Below are positions 1-6,956 of a stretch of 7,075 nt of DNA, in pieces. A program made the position numbers and the translations under genes. Every line of letters starts with the position of its first letter. The stretch's first letter is position 1. The stretch is from Desulfurivibrio alkaliphilus (GTDB taxonomy: Bacteria > Desulfobacterota > Desulfobulbia > Desulfobulbales > Desulfurivibrionaceae). Location: contig DSDS01000164.1 of NCBI GenBank assembly GCA_011048585.1, positions 1 to 7,075 on the forward strand, written 5' to 3'. The notes beneath the pieces were generated by a model that was not told the DNA's origin, did not search any database, and saw only the letters and a program-made list of their open reading frames with translations.

Positions 1-162
1 AGTGATCGGAAAAAATCAAGCATAAAATTAACTATTTTTTCTATCTTCTTGTTTTTCTGGGGCAACAGAATATTGCCCAAAACATAAAACCGCACCACAT
101 CTCGTGCCGCGGCCGATCAGCACAACCATATCTTGAGCCCACAAGGGGTTGGAGGGCCCCCG
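1..162. other. AT-rich non-coding leader upstream of ogt, with a small hairpin
   Basis: The first 100 or so bases are clearly richer in A and T than the rest of the window, and I see no gene here. A 6-bp inverted repeat, GGGCAA (60-65) and TTGCCC (73-78) with a 7-base loop, lies in the middle. It is not followed by a T-run on either strand, so it is not a standard intrinsic terminator; it could be an operator or chance. I could not place a convincing -35/-10 pair. The stretch probably carries the promoter of the alkyltransferase gene, but that is inferred only from its position and base composition. Confidence 0.4.
151..156 (+). promoter_or_regulatory. Ribosome binding site that decides the ogt start
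   Basis: GGAGGG lies 6 bases before the ATG at 163. It favours that ATG over the in-frame TTG at 133, which would add ten residues of non-conserved sequence. Confidence 0.7.
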
Positions 163-693
163 ATGGCACCAGAATTAAAAAAATTTTTCACCCTCTGCTG
201 CCCCCATCCCCAACTGACCTGCTGGTTTATCCTGGCCGACGACGGCCCAATCCGGGTCGATTTCCAGGCGGCCAACCACCGGCGGGCCGTGCTGACCCTC
301 CGGCAGTGGGGGGCCATGGTCAACGACGGGAGCCGAAAGGCCGCCTCCGCCGCGGCACGGTTGCTACGGCAGCGGCTTGCCTGCTATCTGGCCGGCGAAA
401 GCCGCTGCTTCTTCGCCGATCCGCCGCCCTCCCCCTTCCTGGCGGCGGGCAGCGCGTTCCAGCAGCGGGTTTGGCGGCAAATTGGCGCCATCCCTTATGG
501 GGAGACCAGAAGTTACGGCGAGATCAGCCGGACCCTGGGCGACCGGAACCTGGCCCGGGCGGTGGGCGGCGCCTGTGGCGCCAACCCCTGCCCGCTGCTG
601 ATCCCCTGTCATCGGGTGGTGGGGAAAAATTCGTTGGGGGGGTTCACCGGCGGCATTGAGATCAAAAAGCTGCTGCTGACCATCGAAGGCTAA
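163..693 (+). CDS. ogt: Methylated-DNA--[protein]-cysteine S-methyltransferase (O6-alkylguanine-DNA alkyltransferase)
   Basis: This is a suicide DNA-repair protein that moves the alkyl group from O6-alkylguanine (and O4-alkylthymine) in DNA to its own cysteine. From the ATG at 163 it has 176 residues, a normal length for an Ogt/MGMT protein without the Ada phosphotriester domain. The C-terminal half carries the family signature in order: an FQQRVWRQIGAIPYGETRSYGEI block (helix-turn-helix region), RAVGGACGANP, then the active-site motif IPCHRVVG with the acceptor Cys at residue 149 (codon 607-609), and GGFTGG near the end. The N-terminal ~85 residues are poorly conserved, as is usual. It is transcribed towards cheB with only 21 bases between the two stop codons and no clear terminator hairpin there. 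It has no functional link to chemotaxis that I can see. The family call is secure; the choice between the Ogt and MGMT names is only convention. Confidence 0.93.
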   Translation: MAPELKKFFTLCCPHPQLTCWFILADDGPIRVDFQAANHRRAVLTLRQWGAMVNDGSRKAASAAARLLRQRLACYLAGESRCFFADPPPSPFLAAGSAFQQRVWRQIGAIPYGETRSYGEISRTLGDRNLARAVGGACGANPCPLLIPCHRVVGKNSLGGFTGGIEIKKLLLTIEG

Positions 694-714
694 CCAAAAA
701 CCGGCGGGCGAGCG

Positions 715-1752
715 TCAATCCTCTTCCAGCATTTTCAGAACCGCGGCGGGGATATCCTTAAGCGGCAGCACTTTATCCACCGCCCCCACCTCCACCGCCT
801 CCTTGGGCATCCCGTAAACCACGCAGGAGGCCTCATCCTGGGCGATGGTCCGAGCCCCGGCCTGCTTCATCTTCAGCATTCCCTGGGAGCCATCCTTGCC
901 CATGCCGGTCAGGATCACCCCGATGGCGTTGGCACCGCCGTAGGCGGCTACCGAGTTAAAGAGCACATCCACCGCCGGCCGCTGATAGCAGACCATGGGG
1001 CCGCTTTTGATATTCACGTAGTAGCGGGCTCCGCTCCGCCGCATCACCATGTGAAAGTTCCCCGGGGCCAGCAGGGCGGTACCCGGAACCACCGCGTCGC
1101 CATCCTCCGCCTCCTTAACCCGCACCTGACAGAGGCTGTCCAGGCGTTCGGCGAAGCTGGTGGTGAACTTGGCCGGCATATGCTGAACAATCATAATACC
1201 GGGAGAGTTGGGGGGGAACTGGGTCAGCACCTCTTTCAGGGCCTCGGTTCCGCCGGTGGAGGCACCGATGGCGATCAGCTTGTTGGTGGTCCGGGTCAGC
1301 GACAACTTGGGAGCAACGGCACTGGGAGTGGTGATCACCCGGCGTTGCCGGGTCACGTTCACCTGGGCCGCGGCCCGAATCTTTTCCGCCAGCTGGGTAC
1401 TCATGTCGCCCACCGAATACGCCTCGCCGGGCTTGCTGATCACCTCCACCGCTCCAATCTCCATGGCCTCCAGGGCCAGGCTGCCGCCCTCGCGGGTCAG
1501 CGAACTGACGATAATCACCGGCAGGGGGTAATACCTCATCAGCTTGCGCAGGAAGGTGATCCCGTCCATGCGCGGCATTTCGATATCCAGGGTGATCACA
1601 TCGGGCTTGAGGGCCACGATCTTGTCCCGGGCCACATAGGGGTCGGGAGCCGTACCCACCACTTCAATATCCTTTTCGCGGGACAGCTCCTCGCTGAAGA
1701 CCTTGCGAACCACCGCGGAATCGTCAACCACCAAAACCCTTATCTTACCCAT
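715..1752 (-). CDS. cheB: Chemotaxis response regulator protein-glutamate methylesterase / glutamine deamidase CheB
   Basis: CheB removes methyl groups from receptor glutamates and deamidates receptor glutamines, and is activated when CheA phosphorylates its receiver domain. The protein has 345 residues, the usual full length. The N-terminal receiver (about 1-125) has the acidic pair D10/D11, phospho-acceptor D56 in LDIEMP, S83/S84, and K107 in ISKPG. After a linker (about 130-155) comes the methylesterase domain, with the catalytic triad S165 (GASTGG), H191 (QHMP) and D287 (TGMGKDG). All key residues are present, so it should be active. It is the last gene of the operon seen here, 56 bases downstream of the cheX-like gene. 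I see no good Shine-Dalgarno before its ATG, so it may be translated weakly or by coupling, although the gap is long for coupling. Confidence 0.97.
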   Translation of the reverse strand: MGKIRVLVVDDSAVVRKVFSEELSREKDIEVVGTAPDPYVARDKIVALKPDVITLDIEMPRMDGITFLRKLMRYYPLPVIIVSSLTREGGSLALEAMEIGAVEVISKPGEAYSVGDMSTQLAEKIRAAAQVNVTRQRRVITTPSAVAPKLSLTRTTNKLIAIGASTGGTEALKEVLTQFPPNSPGIMIVQHMPAKFTTSFAERLDSLCQVRVKEAEDGDAVVPGTALLAPGNFHMVMRRSGARYYVNIKSGPMVCYQRPAVDVLFNSVAAYGGANAIGVILTGMGKDGSQGMLKMKQAGARTIAQDEASCVVYGMPKEAVEVGAVDKVLPLKDIPAAVLKMLEED

Positions 1753-1808
1753 AATGGCGCCGTTTGCATGCTGTTGGCCCGACCATCCTTTATCATCCCA
1801 AGAAGGGG

Positions 1809-2264
1809 TTAGCTAAAAACCACCCAAAGCCGACCAAAGTCGGTGTCGAACAGAAACGCTCCGGGCTCACTGGCAATTTCAGCCCCGGAAAACTGATCCA
1901 GGATCGTCGCCTCGGGAATATTCAGCTTGGATTCCCCGGCGGGATCGATCTTGCCCAGCAGGCTGCCCACCGCCATATTGGTGGCCTCCTTGGCGGTGTC
2001 CAGCATCTGTTCATCGCTGATATCCGCTTCATCGGCCCCGAGAAAGTTCATGGTGACGTTACGGGCCAGCCGTTTGGGCAGATAGATGGTGAAGCGCCCG
2101 GACTGGGGCCCCTGGTAGACGATATCGGCCCGGATATAGGTGTCGTCGCAGACCAGCGCCTCGGGACCGGGAACCTCATCGACCGGTTCCAGAAAGGTGA
2201 AGAACATGGTTTCAAACACTTCACCAAAAGTCTGAAAAATTAACGACCTGAACTGCCCATCCAT
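1809..2264 (-). CDS. cheX: CheX-like chemotaxis phosphatase (CheC/CheX/FliY family)
   Basis: Probable CheY-P phosphatase. From the ATG at 2264 it has 151 residues, close to a single-domain CheX. The key motif is the family D-xxx-E-xx-N signature in DTAKEATNMAVGSLL; with the start used here it is D89, E93 and N96, of which Glu and Asn are the residues that in CheX and CheC orient the attacking water at the phospho-aspartate. Only one such motif is visible, as in CheX, whereas CheC usually has two. The longer frame starts at a GTG at 2279 with no ribosome binding site. The ATG at 2264 is preceded by GGAG at 2277-2274 with 9 bases of spacing, so I prefer it. It lies 30 bases after cheY, its likely substrate gene. 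The family is well supported by the motif and context; phosphatase activity is inferred. Confidence 0.8.
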   Translation of the reverse strand: MDGQFRSLIFQTFGEVFETMFFTFLEPVDEVPGPEALVCDDTYIRADIVYQGPQSGRFTIYLPKRLARNVTMNFLGADEADISDEQMLDTAKEATNMAVGSLLGKIDPAGESKLNIPEATILDQFSGAEIASEPGAFLFDTDFGRLWVVFS

Positions 2265-2273
2265 CGGCTGAGT

Positions 2274-2277
2274 CTCC
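2274..2277 (-). promoter_or_regulatory. Ribosome binding site of the cheX-like gene
   Basis: On the minus strand GGAG lies 9 bases upstream of the ATG at 2264. It overlaps the alternative GTG start at 2279, so that GTG is more likely part of the leader than the start. Confidence 0.5.
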
Positions 2278-2294
2278 ACGGCGGTTAAGGGGTT

Positions 2295-2738
2295 TTAAAA
2301 ATCCATATCATCTTCGCTGACCGCCGCCGGCTGCGAAGGGGCTTCGACCTTGTGCTGGTAGGCCTTCTCCAGAACCTCGTAGAGGATCTTCTTAATGCTC
2401 TCCGGCTGGAAGGGCTTCCTGACGTAACCGGCCGCTCCCAGCCGGCGGGCCTCATCCATCCGGGCCTCGCTGGATTCGGTGGTGATGAAGATCAAGGGGA
2501 TCCGCCGAAAATCATCGTTACCGGCCACCTCTCGCAGCAGCTCCATTCCCCCCATCACCGGCATGTTGATGTCGGAGAGAATCACGTCGATCCAGTCGTT
2601 TTCAAGAATTTCCAGGGCCTCTTTACCGTGGGCGGCCTCAAAAAAACTGCCCACCGGCACCCCGGCCATCTCCACCGTCTTCTTGATAACCGCCCGCATG
2701 GTTGCCGAATCATCCGCCACCAGAATATTAAATGCCAT
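2295..2738 (-). CDS. cheY: Chemotaxis response regulator CheY, with acidic C-terminal tail
   Basis: A single-domain receiver that carries phosphoryl groups from CheA to the motility machinery. The protein has 147 residues. The receiver (about 1-125) has D9/D10, phospho-acceptor D56 in LSDINMP, T86/T87 in FITTES, Y105 and K108 in GYVRKPF, so every residue for phosphorylation and the Thr/Tyr switch is present. It has no DNA-binding or enzymatic output domain. The last ~20 residues form an extension that classical CheY of about 120-130 residues lacks, rich in Pro, Ala and Gln and ending in SEDDMDF. The start is supported by AAGGAAGAG just upstream of the ATG. It lies between the HDOD gene (124-base gap) and the cheX-like phosphatase gene. 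Confidence 0.93.
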   Translation of the reverse strand: MAFNILVADDSATMRAVIKKTVEMAGVPVGSFFEAAHGKEALEILENDWIDVILSDINMPVMGGMELLREVAGNDDFRRIPLIFITTESSEARMDEARRLGAAGYVRKPFQPESIKKILYEVLEKAYQHKVEAPSQPAAVSEDDMDF

Positions 2739-2748
2739 TGCTCTTCCT

Positions 2749-2766
2749 TATATTCGCTATATTCGC
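2749..2766. repeat. Tandem 9-bp repeat in the HDOD-cheY gap
   Basis: TATATTCGC occurs twice in direct succession, immediately upstream of the cheY ribosome binding site. It lies in the 124-base gap 2739-2862, the longest in the operon. I see no convincing promoter or terminator in that gap; the AT-rich repeat could be part of a leader or internal promoter, but this is only a guess. Confidence 0.5.
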
Positions 2767-2862
2767 TGCGGTTTGTTATTCTGCCAGCCCTTTCGCTCCG
2801 CGCCACGACCACCCCGGGGAAGCCTGAAACCGGAAACATCAACGACTATAACCGCCTTTGCC

Positions 2863-3708
2863 CTAGAGTTGAAGCAGTTCTTCGGCCTCTTCAAGCTCAT
2901 GCAACAGGTTGGCCATGCACATATCGAGGTGGGAACGGGTAATGCCAAAGCGGCGCAACCCCTCCCCCTGCAGTTTGGTGGCCAGCCCGTCGGCCCCCAC
3001 CCCGATTCCCATGGAGATCACCAGGGCATTGCTCAGGGCGACCAACGCGGCCAGGGGCTCCTTACTCAGAACTTCCGGGTCGTGGTGAAGCATCACCGCC
3101 TGCTGAATATCCTCGGGAAACTCCCAGTGCTTGAGGATAATCCCCCCAAGGTTGGCGTGGCTGACCCCCAGAATCTCCTGCTCCACCTCGACAAACGACC
3201 TCTCCCCTTCGCTCACCCGGGCCATGATCCGCTCAAAATCGTCGGAGACAAAACTGCTCAGAAAACGCTTGCCAATATCATGGAGCAGACCGGCGGTGAA
3301 AGCGGCGCCGCTATCCACCCCCTGCACCTTGCCCACCAGCTGTTTGACCATGATGGCCACCGCCACCGAGTGGCGCCACAACTCGCCCTGCTCCAGTTCA
3401 TAGCCGGACCCCACCGCCCCCTTATAAAAGCGGGCGCTGCTGCTGGTGATGATGATATCCTTGAGGTTCTTATCTCCAATCACCACCAGGGCCTCCCGCA
3501 GGGAGGAGACCTTGCGGGAAAGTCCGAAATAGGGAGCGTTGCAGATCTTCAGGACGTTGGCGGTGATCACCTCGTCGTACTGGATAACCTCGGCCAGAAG
3601 GCGGACATCGGTTTCGGGATCGGCCAGCAAACCCATCACCCGCTGGGCCACCTTGGGAAAGGGTTGAACATGTTTTACCAGGCCCAGAATCTCTTCCACT
3701 CTGCTCAT
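2863..3708 (-). CDS. HDOD domain protein encoded within the chemotaxis operon
   Basis: HDOD proteins are relatives of HD-GYP phosphodiesterases, usually thought to act in signalling through binding rather than catalysis. This one has 281 residues and is a stand-alone HDOD domain (about 10-210) with a C-terminal helical part. It opens with the typical LGLVKHVQPFPKVAQRVM and shows H113 (LWRHS), the H143-D144 pair in GLLHDIGK, H184 (VSHANLGG) and H208/H209. The final aspartate position appears to be Asn227 in LSNAL, so the metal site may be incomplete; no GYP motif is seen. Its ATG overlaps the cheD stop as ATGA, and GGGGAG lies 8 bases upstream, so the two genes are translationally linked. This implies a role in chemotaxis or motility regulation, but its precise function is not known from sequence. 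Confidence 0.9.
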   Translation of the reverse strand: MSRVEEILGLVKHVQPFPKVAQRVMGLLADPETDVRLLAEVIQYDEVITANVLKICNAPYFGLSRKVSSLREALVVIGDKNLKDIIITSSSARFYKGAVGSGYELEQGELWRHSVAVAIMVKQLVGKVQGVDSGAAFTAGLLHDIGKRFLSSFVSDDFERIMARVSEGERSFVEVEQEILGVSHANLGGIILKHWEFPEDIQQAVMLHHDPEVLSKEPLAALVALSNALVISMGIGVGADGLATKLQGEGLRRFGITRSHLDMCMANLLHELEEAEELLQL

Positions 3709-4184
3709 AGCTCGAACTCCCCCCGGCCGGAAACCTTAAGGGTCGTCAGCCCGCTACCAACCGCGATGCTGATCGTGCGGTTACTGGAGCCCCCCACATC
3801 TTCCTTGGTGATCATAATGTTGTTTTTCCAGAACATCTTGCGCAGCACAGCGTTATTACGCTTGCCGATATTGAAAATTCCCGAATTATCCATGATCTGA
3901 CTGCCGCCCACCACCTTGACCACCAGCCGGGTTTTCACCGCCCCGAACTTGTAGGTCTCCTTGAAGAGCAAGGGGATTCCGGTGTCGGCGAACATAAAGG
4001 GTTTGGCCTGGGCCTTCCCCTTGTCCAGCGACGAGTCCGGCAGCATATAGTGCAGCAGCCCCGCGACTTTGGCGACCGGGTCCCAGATGGCCACCCCGAT
4101 GCAGGATCCCAGGGAATAGGTGATCAACACATCCTCGGGATTGTTGCTCACCTTCATATCCGAGATTCCAACCACAATTTTCAT
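3705..4184 (-). CDS. cheD: Chemoreceptor glutamine deamidase CheD
   Basis: CheD converts specific receptor glutamines to glutamates, tuning receptor activity. In B. subtilis-type systems it is also bound by CheC. The protein has 159 residues, the normal length. Catalytic residues are in place: C28 in SLGSCIGV, H45 in GLLHYMLP and T22 just before the Cys motif, matching the Cys-His-Thr triad known from Thermotoga CheD. Further family blocks are KPFMFADTGIPLLF and KVVGGSQI. It follows cheR by 18 bases and overlaps the HDOD gene by 4 bases (ATGA). Its Shine-Dalgarno is weak (GGGAAA region). No cheC is visible next to it, but a cheX-like gene is present further down the operon. Confidence 0.97.
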   Translation of the reverse strand: MKIVVGISDMKVSNNPEDVLITYSLGSCIGVAIWDPVAKVAGLLHYMLPDSSLDKGKAQAKPFMFADTGIPLLFKETYKFGAVKTRLVVKVVGGSQIMDNSGIFNIGKRNNAVLRKMFWKNNIMITKEDVGGSSNRTISIAVGSGLTTLKVSGRGEFEL

Positions 4185-4202
4185 GAAGCTTTTTCCCGCA
4201 AG

Positions 4203-5060
4203 CTATTTTTTCCGGTAGGCCGTGGAGGCAATTTGACTGAACCCGTGTTTCAGGCTGGAGATGCTTTCCGAGTGCCCGATGAAGAGATAACCGCCCGGGG
4301 CCAGGGCCTGGTGAAACTTATTGAGCAGCACCTGCTGGGTTTCTCGATTGAAATAGATCATTACGTTGCGGCAGAAGATCACATCCAGGCCACCGTTCCA
4401 GGGAAAATTATCCATCAGATTGAAGCGTTCGAAGCTGATGCGGCGGCGCAGGAACTCCTTGACCCGCACGTTACCTTCGGCCTTCCCCACTCCCCGCTGG
4501 AAATATTTTTTCAGATAGCTTTGGGGAACTTTGGCCACCCGATCCAGGGAGTAAACCCCCCGCCGGGCATGGGCCAGCACTCGGGTGGAGATATCGGTGG
4601 CCAGAATTCGGTAGCTCCAGCCCGGTTTGTCGGCAAAAAAATCCTCGGTGACCAGGGCGATGGTATAGGGTTCCTCGCCGGAAGAGGCGGCCGCCGACCA
4701 GATAACCAGCTCCTTCTTGCCGCCGCCCCGGGAAGCGAGCTCGGGCAAGACCTGGCTGGTCAGTAGCTCGAAATGACTGTTTTCACGAAAAAAACTGGTA
4801 AAATTGGTGGAGACCACATCGATCATCTGCACCAACTCTTCACCACTGGTGTCGTTGAGCACATAATCGTAGTAGTCGGAGAAGCTGTCCATGGACAACG
4901 CCCGCAGGCGCTTGCCCAAACGGGCGTTGAGCAGCTCCTTCTTTTCCGCCTTTAGGTAGATCCCGGTTTTTTGATAAACCAAGGCGCTGAACTTACGGAA
5001 AACGGCTTCGCTAAGCTGCGCCTTCCGGAAGCCCAGGTGATTGCTGAAATCTTTGGTCAT
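4203..5060 (-). CDS. cheR: Chemotaxis protein-glutamate methyltransferase CheR
   Basis: CheR methylates receptor glutamates using S-adenosylmethionine, opposing CheB. The protein has 285 residues, the usual size. The N-terminal all-helical CheR domain (about 15-75) is followed by the methyltransferase fold: VSTNFTSFFRE (84-93), the SAM loop WSAAASSGEEPY (121-132), D155 in ATDIS, and IFCRNVMIYF (228-237) ending in GHSES (262-266). The SAM loop differs from the common WSAGCSTGEEPY by having Ala at two small-residue positions, which is likely tolerated. The family call is secure. It sits between cheW (24-base gap) and cheD (18-base gap). I see no strong ribosome binding site at its ATG. Confidence 0.97.
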   Translation of the reverse strand: MTKDFSNHLGFRKAQLSEAVFRKFSALVYQKTGIYLKAEKKELLNARLGKRLRALSMDSFSDYYDYVLNDTSGEELVQMIDVVSTNFTSFFRENSHFELLTSQVLPELASRGGGKKELVIWSAAASSGEEPYTIALVTEDFFADKPGWSYRILATDISTRVLAHARRGVYSLDRVAKVPQSYLKKYFQRGVGKAEGNVRVKEFLRRRISFERFNLMDNFPWNGGLDVIFCRNVMIYFNRETQQVLLNKFHQALAPGGYLFIGHSESISSLKHGFSQIASTAYRKK

Positions 5061-5084
5061 GGAGCTAGTGGCCCGGCGGAAGGC

Positions 5085-5606
5085 CTACATCTCCTGAAAA
5101 TGTTGCAGCAACCCGTCGCCCACCACCCGATCCACATCGAGCAGGATCTTCACCGATCCCTTAAGTTTGGCCATGCCGAGAATATTTTCCGTTTCCCGGG
5201 AGGAACCCAGAGCGGGCGGGGGTTCAATCTCCCCGGCGGCGATGTTGGCCACTTCGGAAACCGAATCAACCACCATCCCCGCCTGAACCGGGCCACTCCG
5301 GCCCTGCACCTCGACCACGATGACACAGGTCCGTTCATCGTACTCCTTGCCGGGCATCCCGAACTTGAGCCGGAGGTCCATCACCGGGATCACCCGACCC
5401 CGCAGATTGATCACCCCCTTGATGTAGTGAGGGGTGTGGGGCACGGCGGTAATCTCCATCACCCCGATGATCTCCCGCACCTTGAGAATCCCCACCCCAT
5501 ACTCCTCGGAACCGAGGGAGAAGGTCAGATACTTGCCGGCCAGCCCCCGAACTCCCTGCTCGGAGTCTCCCAGCCGGGCCTCCGCAGCCACTTTTTCCGC
5601 CTCCAT
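5085..5606 (-). CDS. cheW: Chemotaxis coupling protein CheW
   Basis: CheW is the scaffold that links receptors to CheA through its SH3-like subdomains. From the ATG at 5606 it has 173 residues: a short charged N-terminal tail (about 1-20), then one CheW domain with the start block KYLTFSLGSEEYGV, the LKVREII segment, INLRGRVIPVMDLR (the most conserved part) and the late motif ILGMAKL...ILLDVDRVV. The open frame reaches back to a TTG at 5648 and an ATG at 5636, but a strong AGGAGG lies 7 bases upstream of the ATG at 5606, so I chose this start. The gap from the cheA stop is then 66 bases. No receiver or other fused domain is present. Confidence 0.96.
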   Translation of the reverse strand: MEAEKVAAEARLGDSEQGVRGLAGKYLTFSLGSEEYGVGILKVREIIGVMEITAVPHTPHYIKGVINLRGRVIPVMDLRLKFGMPGKEYDERTCVIVVEVQGRSGPVQAGMVVDSVSEVANIAAGEIEPPPALGSSRETENILGMAKLKGSVKILLDVDRVVGDGLLQHFQEM

Positions 5607-5613
5607 GGCAACT

Positions 5614-5619
5614 CCTCCT
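5614..5619 (-). promoter_or_regulatory. Strong ribosome binding site deciding the cheW start
   Basis: Read on the minus strand, AGGAGG (part of AGGAGGAG) stands 7 bases before the ATG at 5606. It is the best Shine-Dalgarno in the window and argues against the upstream TTG at 5648. Confidence 0.85.
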
Positions 5620-5672
5620 GCAATTAAGCTTTGCATCTCCGCGGACAACCGGCCGGCCCAACCGACCGGCGA

Positions 5673-6954
5673 TTACTCCGCCGCCGCGTCACTGATGATC
5701 CCGGCCAGATCAAGAATCAAACCCACCCGTCCATCGCCGAGAATGGTACCTCCGGCCACGCCCCTGACATCCTGCATCCCGCCCAGGTTTTTGATCACCA
5801 CCTCTTCCTTGCCCAGCAACTCATCCACCATCAGGGCCCGCTGGCGACCTTCATTTTCCACCACCACCACGATCGCCTCGCAGGGATCGCTGTGGGTGGG
5901 CTCCACTCCGAAGAGCTGGTAGAGGCGGATGATCGGCACCAGGTTGCCCCGGGTCAGGAGCGACTCGCCCCGGCCATGAACGGTGTTATAGTTTTTGCGC
6001 TCCGGCTTCATAGACTCCTGGATGGCGATGGTGGGAATGACATAACGCTCGCTGCCGACCCGAACGATGATCCCATCGATGATCGCCAGGGTCAGGGGCA
6101 GGCGGATCACAAAGAGGCTGCCCTTGCCGGGCTGGCTGTGGACCTCCACCTTGCCCCGCAGCTTTTCCACCGCCTTCTTGACCACATCCATGCCCACCCC
6201 CCGGCCGGAAACATCGGTGATCTGGTCGGCGGTGGAAAAACCGGGCAGGAAGATCAGGTTGTTGAGCTCGAAGTCGCTCATGCTCTCACCCGGCTGGATC
6301 AGGCCGCGGCTCTCGGCCTTTTTTCTGATCTTGGCCGCGGGGAGTCCCTCGCCGTCATCCTCGATCTCGATCACCATGTTGCCGCCCTTCTGGTAGGCCC
6401 GGAGGTGGACCTTGCCGGTGGGCGGCTTGCCGTGGGCGATACGCTCCTCAGGGGTCTGAATTCCGTGGTCCACCGAGTTGCGCATCATGTGGACCAGGGG
6501 GTCATAGATGGAATCGACCATGTTGCGGTCGATCTCGGTCTCCGCCCCCTCCATCACCAGATCCACCTTCTTGCCGGTCTTTTTGGAGAGATCGCGGACC
6601 AGGCGGATCATCTTGTCGAAGGTCTGCTTGATCGGAACCATGCGCATCGACATGGCGGTGCGCTGCAACTCGGAGGTGATGCGGCCCAGTTGGGAAAAAT
6701 CCTTGATCAGCTTAGGGTCGGCAATTCTGGTGATCAGCGGGTTTTGGCGCACCAGGGACTGCATGATCACCAACTCCCCCACCGCGTTGACCAGGGCGTC
6801 AAGCTTTTCCACATCGACCTTGATTGAGGCCCCCAGCTTCTTTTTGGGGGCCGCGGCGGGGGCCTCGGAGCCGTTGCCGTCGGCGGAGGGCCGAGGCCCC
6901 GGGGCGGCCTTGGGGACCGGCGCCACCGCCGGCCGGGCCTCACCCTCACCCTCA
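5673..6954 (-). CDS. cheA: Chemotaxis histidine kinase CheA, C-terminal part (5' end missing)
   Basis: CheA autophosphorylates and passes the phosphoryl group to CheY and CheB under control of receptors and CheW. Only the part after the P1/P2 domains is here. In order: a Pro/Ala/Gly/Glu-rich linker (to about 6840); the P3 dimerisation helices starting at KVDVEKLDALVNAVGELV; the P4 ATPase with N-box HMMRNSVDHG (6462-6491), G1 box DDGEG (6345-6359), the F-box LPGFST, and G2 box GRGVGMD (6183-6203); then the CheW-like P5 domain to the TAA at 5673. The kinase core looks intact. The phospho-accepting His domain and the true start lie outside the window. The open frame continues rightwards to the last base, but from 6955 on it reads an inverted copy of the gene's own sequence, so those ~35 N-terminal residues (and the TTG at 7058) are not authentic CheA. 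Confidence 0.95.
6770..6890 (+). repeat. Left arm of a perfect 121-bp inverted repeat (inside cheA)
   Basis: This arm is the exact reverse complement of 6955-7075. I checked all 121 positions and found no mismatch. It encodes the end of the CheA linker and the start of P3 on the minus strand, in frame with the rest of cheA, so this is the authentic copy. Confidence 0.97.
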
Positions 6955-6956
6955 CC
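6939..6956. repeat. Three direct CTCACC hexamers in the cheA linker
   Basis: CTCACC repeats three times in a row. On the minus strand it reads GGTGAG and encodes alternating Gly-Glu in the CheA linker. The repeat ends at the point where the inverted copy begins, so its true length may be greater than shown. Confidence 0.85.

Noticed and set aside
60..78. Small hairpin GGGCAA/TTGCCC as an intrinsic terminator
   Set aside because: The stem is only 6 bp and no T-run follows it on either strand.
85..119. Sigma-28-like promoter (TAAA ... GCCGATCA) upstream of ogt
   Set aside because: GCCGATCA resembles the flagellar sigma -10 box, but the spacing to the TAAA element is about 19 bases instead of the expected ~11, and the downstream gene is DNA repair, not motility.
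694..714. Bidirectional terminator between ogt and cheB
   Set aside because: The 21-base gap has no inverted repeat of useful length and no T-run.
1051..1812. Plus-strand open frame opposite cheB
   Set aside because: Antisense shadow of a complete CheB with an intact catalytic triad; no domain is recognisable.
2479..3900. Long plus-strand open frame (473 codons) opposite cheY, the HDOD gene and cheD
   Set aside because: It is antisense to three genes with clear family motifs, crosses gene boundaries, and its translation shows no recognisable domain. Long antisense frames are common in GC-rich coding DNA.
5631..6827. Long plus-strand open frame (398 codons) opposite cheA
   Set aside because: Its His/Asp/Leu-rich translation is the typical shadow of a GC-rich gene on the other strand; CheA on the minus strand explains the region fully.
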